A stretch of 11,325 nt of DNA. It comes from Gammaproteobacteria bacterium. GTDB lineage: Bacteria > Pseudomonadota > Gammaproteobacteria > Eutrophobiales > Eutrophobiaceae. The translations under genes and the position numbers were made by a program. This document shows positions 8,003 to 11,325 of the stretch, piece by piece (the stretch's first letter is position 1; each line of letters opens with the position of its first letter). Under the pieces are notes generated by a model. The model was not told the DNA's origin. It made no database searches and saw only the letters and a program-made list of their open reading frames with translations. The stretch is from NCBI GenBank assembly GCA_014239225.1, contig JAAZZI010000016.1, forward strand, positions 1-11,325, in the 5' to 3' direction.

Positions 8003-8698
8003 ATGAGAATGAATAAAAATACACCCTTTCACCTACTTATCTGCATAATCTGGATACCTTCAGCAATAGTTTTAGCTGAAGTAGCCTATGTAACTGATGA
8101 AGTAAATATTGGTTTACACAAAGAACCAACAAATGAGAGTCCAATAATAAAATTGGTGCCAAGCGGGACTGAATTGAATATTATTGAACGCGAAAATGAT
8201 CTAATTCATGTTGAAGAACCTGAAGGGGTCCGTGGGTGGATAAATACTCAAAATGTATTAAATAATAAACCAGGTAAAACAAAAATAAATGAACTAGAAA
8301 TAACAAACAAAGAATTGCATGAAAAAATAGAAACACTTGAAAAAAAATCAACGAAATTAATTTCTCAAGGAGAGCTTGAGCAAAAATTAAACTCCGAACG
8401 TCTTAAAGTAGGCGAGTTACAAGTGGAATTAACAAATATTAAATCGAGATCTGGAAATATCCAAACTTCTGATAAACTACTTGCAGATATCGAACAACTT
8501 AAAAGTGCAAATAAACAATTAATTGATCAGTTTGAATCAGCGGGCATTAATCGCGAAAATAGTCCGAGTGGCATCAAACCTCAAAAAGAACCATTATCAT
8601 TTTCTATTTTCTTAATCATTTTTATTTTTGGAATCGTCGGCGGTATTTTGATTCTTGATTATATTAATCGTCGGAGGCATGGTGGTTTTAGAGTTTAA
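8003..8698 (+). CDS. SH3 domain / coiled-coil / C-terminal membrane anchor protein (YgiM-like, TIGR04211 type)
   Basis: This is an envelope protein of uncertain function. It has 231 residues in the order signal peptide (about 1-25, ending VLA), bacterial SH3 domain (about 27-86, with VTDEVNIGLHKEPTNESPIIKLVPSGTELNIIE and GVRGWI), a charged helical coiled coil (about 95-180), one membrane span (about 199-219), and a basic tail RRRHGGFRV. This architecture and tail match the SH3-and-anchor family that includes E. coli YgiM; the SH3 part should face the periplasm. It starts 2 bases after prlC, so the two are probably co-transcribed. A second in-frame ATG follows at 8009, and neither start has a clear ribosome-binding site. 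Family assignment is confident; a precise role is not known to me. Confidence 0.85.
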   Translation: MRMNKNTPFHLLICIIWIPSAIVLAEVAYVTDEVNIGLHKEPTNESPIIKLVPSGTELNIIERENDLIHVEEPEGVRGWINTQNVLNNKPGKTKINELEITNKELHEKIETLEKKSTKLISQGELEQKLNSERLKVGELQVELTNIKSRSGNIQTSDKLLADIEQLKSANKQLIDQFESAGINRENSPSGIKPQKEPLSFSIFLIIFIFGIVGGILILDYINRRRHGGFRV

Positions 8699-8744
8699 GG
8701 AATGAAATGATTTTCTCTTCAAAAGATTATTTAATATAAATATT

Positions 8745-9515
8745 GTGTTTAAAATTGCCACCTGGAATGTAAATTCTCTTAACGTAAGACTCCCCCATGT
8801 TTTACAATGGATGCAAAGAGAAGATCCTGACGTTTTTGCGCTTCAGGAAACAAAATCTATTGATGAAAATTTCCCGATTGATGCCATTAAAGAACAAGGC
8901 TATCACGTAAGTTTCATCGGCCAAAAAACATATAATGGCGTTGCTACTATTTCAAAATCTCCAATTGAGACTATTTCTTCCAGTTTACCAAATTATGATG
9001 ATGAACAACGGAGAGTTTTAGCTATTAATACTGCGGGCATAACTGTATTAAATATATATATACCAAATGGTTCTGAAGTAAATTCTGAAAAATATAAATA
9101 TAAATTAAAATGGCTCTCTAAACTTCATCCTTTTATTAATAATTTACAAAATATAAATGAAAGATTAATTATTCTAGGAGACTTTAATATAGCGCCCGAA
9201 GACAGAGATGTTCATGCTCCAGAGGAATGGGTGGGATCTGTACTTGTTAGTAAGCCCGAAAGGGATGAATTTAAAAAACTATTATCTCACGGTCTGATAG
9301 ATTGCTTTCGTATATTTAATCAGGAAAAAGGTAATTTCTCGTGGTGGGACTACAGGGCCGCGTCATTTCGGCGAAATCGTGGCGTAAGGATCGACCATAT
9401 ATTGGCCTCCAATAGCATGTCAAAATCCTGTCATGCTTGCTATATCGATAAAAACCCTCGTAAGCTAGAAAGGCCGTCTGACCACACGCCAGTAGTTGCA
9501 GAATTTGATATCTAA
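8745..9515 (+). CDS. xthA: Exonuclease III family AP endonuclease
   Basis: XthA repairs DNA by cutting at abasic sites and by 3'-5' exonuclease and 3'-phosphatase action. The 256 residues (E. coli 268) carry the full endonuclease/exonuclease/phosphatase set: KIATWNVNSLNVR (Asn8), LQETK (metal ligand Glu35), YIPNGSE (Tyr105), LGDFNIAP (Asp146, Asn148), WWDYRAASFRRNRGVRIDHIL (Asp217), and PSDHTPV (Asp246, His247). The start is GTG at 8745: the frame upstream has no ATG or TTG back to a stop at 8703, and homologues begin at exactly this point. There is no Shine-Dalgarno sequence at the proper distance. It follows the SH3 gene by 46 bases and is probably in the same transcript. Confidence 0.95.
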   Translation: MFKIATWNVNSLNVRLPHVLQWMQREDPDVFALQETKSIDENFPIDAIKEQGYHVSFIGQKTYNGVATISKSPIETISSSLPNYDDEQRRVLAINTAGITVLNIYIPNGSEVNSEKYKYKLKWLSKLHPFINNLQNINERLIILGDFNIAPEDRDVHAPEEWVGSVLVSKPERDEFKKLLSHGLIDCFRIFNQEKGNFSWWDYRAASFRRNRGVRIDHILASNSMSKSCHACYIDKNPRKLERPSDHTPVVAEFDI

Positions 9516-9549
9516 ATTTTTGTATATTCTGCTTTTACTATTTCGAGAT

Positions 9550-9593
9550 TGCGAAATAATTCGCATTGACATAAGATCTTCGCCCCGTAATGT
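9550..9593 (+). promoter_or_regulatory. rpmE promoter with adjoining inverted repeats
   Basis: A perfect -35 hexamer TTGACA (9566-9571) is followed after 16 bases by TAATGT (9588-9593); a better -10, TTTAAT at 9593-9598, is too far at 21 bases. Directly against the -35 is a perfect inverted repeat TGCGAA-ATAA-TTCGCA (9550-9565). It overlaps a second one, TTTCG-(6)-CGAAA (9541-9556), so TTCG/CGAA/TTCG can pair in two exclusive ways. This may be an operator for the L31 gene. The -35 call is good and the -10 is uncertain. Confidence 0.5.
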
Positions 9594-9620
9594 TTAATAC
9601 TAAATAAATTAGGCAAATTA

Positions 9621-9824
9621 ATGAAAGCTGATATACACCCAAAATACGAAGACATCACAGTACAATGTAGCTGTGGTAATAAATTTAAAACAAAGTCGAC
9701 ATACTCAGGAGAGCTCCATATTGATGTATGCTCTGAGTGCCATCCTTTCTATACGGGTAAACAAAAAATACTTGATACCGCAGGCCGAGTGGACAAATTT
9801 CGCAAAAAATACGGTATATCCTAG
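9621..9824 (+). CDS. rpmE: 50S ribosomal protein L31, zinc-binding type
   Basis: L31 bridges the large and small ribosomal subunits. It has 67 residues, starting [22 protein letters not shown], the typical L31 N-terminus. Four cysteines are present (Cys16, Cys18, Cys37, Cys40, in CSCG and CSEC), so this is the zinc-containing form rather than the cysteine-free RpmE2 form. The C-terminus has [25 protein letters not shown], as in the family. A ribosome-binding AGG at 9611-9613 lies 7 bases before the ATG. It is a single-gene unit, with its own promoter-like sequence upstream and a terminator 23 bases after the stop. Confidence 0.97.
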   Translation: MKADIHPKYEDITVQCSCGNKFKTKSTYSGELHIDVCSECHPFYTGKQKILDTAGRVDKFRKKYGIS

Positions 9825-9846
9825 TGGTTTATTTTTTCTATCTTTT

Positions 9847-9875
9847 AAAAAACGTTCCAATTTAGGGCGTTTTTT
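9847..9875 (+). terminator. Intrinsic terminator of rpmE
   Basis: AAAAAACGTTC pairs with GGGCGTTTTTT in an 11-bp stem that includes two G-T pairs, with a 7-base loop. The stem runs directly into its T tract. The A run on the left side means it could also act on the minus strand. Confidence 0.75.
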
Positions 9876-9877
9876 CT

Positions 9878-9906
9878 AAAAAAAATATCCACATTTTTTG
9901 TGGATA
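9878..9906 (-). terminator. Minus-strand intrinsic terminator hairpin, overlapping DnaA-box-like sequence
   Basis: On the minus strand TATCCACA-(5 A)-TGTGGATA forms a perfect 8-bp stem with a 5-base loop, followed at once by eight T (A run 9878-9885 on plus). This is a standard terminator shape for transcripts coming from the right, either engB read-through or an unrecognised minus-strand RNA. The same palindrome holds TTATCCACA (minus, 9907-9899), a perfect DnaA box, and ATATCCACA (plus, 9885-9893), one mismatch from it. Which role is real is not settled. Confidence 0.55.
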
Positions 9907-9992
9907 ACTCTGTGGAAGCAATGCAAATATAGAGTTAAAACTAGGACAATTGTTTCGGCTTTGTTAAAACTATCAAAATTTAACCAGTTTCA

Positions 9993-10027
9993 TTAATTAC
10001 ATATAAAACAATAATATATGTCATTAA
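9993..10027. repeat. 35-bp interrupted palindrome
   Basis: The arms TTAATTACATATA (9993-10005) and TATATGTCATTAA (10015-10027) are inverted repeats, 12 of 13 pairs matching, around a 9-base A-rich spacer. The inner 7 bp (ACATATA/TATATGT) are perfect. Its size and symmetry suit a dimeric regulator site, about 45 bp upstream of the promoter-like pair of the sRNA candidate. AT-rich DNA makes chance palindromes more common, so the function is inferred. Confidence 0.45.
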
Positions 10028-10071
10028 CGTTTTAATTTCTAAAGTGTTCTACTGCATCTTATTGATAATAA

Positions 10072-10099
10072 TTAACGATGCCATGAAATTGTGTATAAA
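10072..10099 (+). promoter_or_regulatory. Candidate promoter of the sRNA gene
   Basis: TTAACG (10072-10077, 4/6 to TTGACA), a 16-base spacer, and TATAAA (10094-10099, 5/6) would start transcription near 10105. TGTGTATAA at 10090-10098, overlapping the -10, is also a perfect reverse DnaA box (TTATACACA). A perfect TTGACA at 10111-10116 is an alternative -35, but no acceptable -10 lies 16-18 bases from it. Confidence 0.4.
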
Positions 10100-10104
10100 G
10101 AATT

Positions 10105-10290
10105 TTATTGTTGACAAAATAAAATTTTGTGGAACTTTCAAATCTGCCCTGACTCCAATGGTTTATACGTCTTTTCTGTCCTTCCTCCCTTGGGCAGAAA
10201 GTACGCGCCCGGTTTATCCCAGCCGGGACAATTTGGCCCCGGATGAACGAATATTTCCTAAATAAGCACTAATCCGGGGCGCTTTTTATT
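10105..10290 (+). ncRNA. Candidate small regulatory RNA at the Spot 42/ErsA locus (convergent to engB)
   Basis: Four hairpins lie in order: ACAAAAT-AAA-ATTTTGT (10114-10130); TCTGCCC/GGGCAGA (10143-10149 with 10192-10198) around a 42-nt loop; CCCGG/CCGGG (10208-10212 with 10223-10227); and the terminator (10236-10290). The large loop carries CTTTTCTGTCCTTCCTCCCTT (10171-10191), pyrimidines except for one G. Its TTCCTCC is complementary to Shine-Dalgarno sequences, as expected of a translation-repressing, Hfq-type sRNA. No protein gene fits: the only open frame of note (10044-10265) lacks a ribosome-binding site and family resemblance. The locus just 3' of and facing engB holds Spot 42 in E. 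coli and ErsA in Pseudomonas. Upstream is rpmE here rather than polA. No sequence identity to Spot 42 was recognised beyond the general plan. The 5' end is uncertain by tens of bases. Confidence 0.6.
10236..10290 (+). terminator. G+C-rich intrinsic terminator of the sRNA candidate
   Basis: GCCCCGGAT (10236-10244) pairs perfectly with ATCCGGGGC (10272-10280), 9 bp, followed by GCTTTTTATT. The 27-base loop is longer than usual. Such a G+C-rich stem stands out in AT-rich DNA, and on the minus strand it has no T tract, so it serves plus-strand transcription. Its tail overlaps the engB stop codon. Confidence 0.75.
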
Positions 10291-10905
10291 AATCAAAAAA
10301 CAACCATTCAGCGAGCTTTAGACGCGCCTCGTCAACTCCTACGCCTTTTGATGCTGAAAATAGCTGTATACTTAAATTGATTGCTTTGATTTCACTATGA
10401 ATTTCAATCATCATTTTTTTGGCGTCATTCTTTGATAATTTGTCTGATTTATTCAAAAGTACATGAAGCGCTAAATTGTTAGCTTCGCAGTACTTTAGCA
10501 TTAATTGATCGAAGCTTTTTAGCGGGTGTCGTATATCAATAATCAAGAAAATTCCGCGTAAACATGCTCTTTCTTGTAGATAATGATCTAACAATTTTTT
10601 CCAAGTATTTCGTGTTGAAACATCGACTTTAGCAAAGCCATACCCAGGTAAATCTACAATATGCCTCTTTTCATCATAAGAAAAATAATTCAACTCTCTC
10701 GTCCTACCAGGTGACTTACTGGTTCTCGCTAAATTACGACGAGAAGTAATTTTATTGATAACACTCGATTTGCCAACATTAGAACGGCCAGCAAATGCGA
10801 CTTCTTTGCCCAAATCAGCAGGAAGCTGCTTTATTGACGCAACACCTTGTTTGAATTCGAAGTGGCGATACCAATCTTTTGGTGGTTCTTGAATAAGGAT
10901 GACAA
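10289..10905 (-). CDS. engB: EngB (YsxC/YihA) ribosome-assembly GTPase, 5' end probably frameshifted
   Basis: This essential GTPase is needed for large-subunit assembly. GTPase motifs are all present: G1 GRSNVGKSS, G2 region SKSPGRTRELN, G3 DLPGYG, G4 NKSD, and G5 SAS. From a TTG at 10813 the product has 174 residues, versus about 200-210 in the family, and would lack the conserved N-terminal strand. The same frame upstream of that TTG encodes WYRHFEFKQGVASIKQLPADLGKEVAFAG, which fits the family N-terminus. However, the frame has no ATG, GTG or TTG back to a TAG at 10921-10919. Adding one A to the coding-strand A run (plus T run 10877-10880) would join it to a TTG start at 10905 (MSSLFKNHQKDWYRHF), with GGAG 3 bases upstream. 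The start is therefore tentative; the gene identity is certain. It converges with the sRNA candidate. Confidence 0.9.
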
Positions 10906-11018
10906 ATTCTCCGTTTAGCTAAAAATTCAAATTTGATGTGCTGTCATTAAAAAATTACTGATTTGATACATTTTTGGGTTATTCACTTATGAATTACTCC
11001 TATTATTAAGGCATAATT

Positions 11019-11084
11019 ATGAAAAATAATCACAACAATGGGCCGATTTTATTGAATACAATCATCTCAATATTTTTTATGTAA
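11019..11084 (+). CDS. Possible 21-residue small protein or leader peptide
   Basis: The frame encodes MKNNHNNGPILLNTIISIFFM, preceded by AAGG (11008-11011) at a good 7-base distance. The N-terminus is polar and the C-terminal half hydrophobic, short for a full membrane span. It lies between engB and the cytochrome-like gene, pointing toward the latter, so it could be a leader peptide. No family is recognised. In AT-rich DNA a frame this short can easily occur by chance, so the support is the ribosome-binding site only. Confidence 0.25.
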   Translation: MKNNHNNGPILLNTIISIFFM

Positions 11085-11142
11085 CTTTATAATAATCTAA
11101 AATACTACTACGTTAATATAATTTTCGTCGAGGATGATTCGA

Positions 11143-11325
11143 ATGAGTCAAGAACAAGATAAAATATTTTTTAGAAACTTTACACTCACACTCGCATTTA
11201 TCGCGGCGATGATGGTGGCTTTTTATGCTATTGCTGATTTAGTAACAAGTAAAAAAGATCATGCTGAAATCAACACTATGAAGACAAATGATAGTATTAG
11301 TGTTTCTAATGCTAATCCAACTAAC
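11143..11325 (+). CDS. Membrane-anchored protein, probably c-type cytochrome (c5 family), N-terminus only
   Basis: Sixty-one residues are visible before the window ends. MSQEQDKIFFRNFTLTLAFIAAMMVAFYAIADLV resembles the N-terminus of gammaproteobacterial membrane-bound cytochrome c5 proteins (MS-(E/D)-DK-F-R-F followed by one hydrophobic helix, about residues 14-34). A low-complexity polar linker follows (NTMKTNDSISVSNANPTN). The haem-binding CXXCH would lie beyond the window, so the cytochrome call is inferred from this start and from cytochrome c genes commonly neighbouring engB. The ATG at 11143 is chosen because GAGGA (11130-11134) sits 8 bases upstream; an in-frame ATG at 11134 overlaps that site and is less likely. 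TATAAT occurs at 11088-11093 and 11117-11122 as possible -10 elements, without clear -35 partners. Confidence 0.55.
   Translation, partial: MSQEQDKIFFRNFTLTLAFIAAMMVAFYAIADLVTSKKDHAEINTMKTNDSISVSNANPTN

Noticed and set aside
9673..9879. 68-residue frame overlapping rpmE
   Set aside because: Out-of-frame shadow of L31 that runs through the terminator; L31 itself is unmistakable.
10044..10265. 73-residue plus-strand open frame
   Set aside because: No ribosome-binding site and no recognisable family. It overlaps the hairpins and terminator of the sRNA candidate, which explain the sequence better.
10105..10290. 6S RNA, 4.5S RNA, tmRNA or RsmY/Z-type RNA
   Set aside because: None of their characteristic sequences or folds was recognised, and repeated GGA loops are absent.

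Overview
The window is an AT-rich stretch (roughly one third G+C by eye) of what looks like a gammaproteobacterial chromosome. The evidence is gene content and order: a prmC-moeB pair, oligopeptidase A (PrlC), an E. coli-type thiol peroxidase, a YgiM-like SH3/anchor protein, and EngB next to what appears to be a membrane-anchored cytochrome c. Intergenic distances are short and several genes overlap. No phage, transposon, CRISPR array, tRNA or rRNA was seen. The genus cannot be named from sequence alone.

Layout. Positions 1-1027 (+): the 3' end of prmC (release-factor methyltransferase) overlaps moeB/thiF-like (ubiquitin-like-protein activating enzyme). Positions 1032-5759 (-): reading right to left, a ferric-iron ABC transporter fbpA-fbpB-fbpC, then gcvH (glycine cleavage H protein) and tpx (thiol peroxidase). 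fbpA is preceded by three Fur-box-like sites, two of them inside an exact 20-bp direct repeat. fbpC is broken by a one-base frameshift just before Walker B. Positions 5955-9515 (+): prlC, an SH3/coiled-coil/membrane-anchor gene, and xthA (exonuclease III). Positions 9621-9824 (+): rpmE (ribosomal protein L31), with its own likely promoter and terminator.

Positions 9825-10288 have no convincing protein gene but are dense in structure. They hold the rpmE terminator, a palindrome that is both a minus-strand terminator and a pair of DnaA-box-like sequences, a 35-bp interrupted palindrome, a promoter-like pair, and a strong candidate small RNA gene at about 10105-10290. The candidate RNA has a hairpin whose loop carries a 21-nt pyrimidine-rich tract, a second hairpin, and a G+C-rich intrinsic terminator that abuts the stop codon of the convergent engB. 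In E. coli this position (convergent to engB/yihA) is held by Spot 42, and in Pseudomonas by ErsA, so this may be a divergent sRNA at the same locus. I consider it the most interesting item in the window.

Positions 10289-10905 (-): engB, whose N-terminal end seems to need a +1-base correction in an A run. Positions 11143-11325 (+): the start of a membrane-anchored protein, probably a c5-type cytochrome, running off the window. The fbpC and engB defects are of the same kind (one base short in a 4-base A/T run), so sequencing error is a serious alternative to real gene decay.
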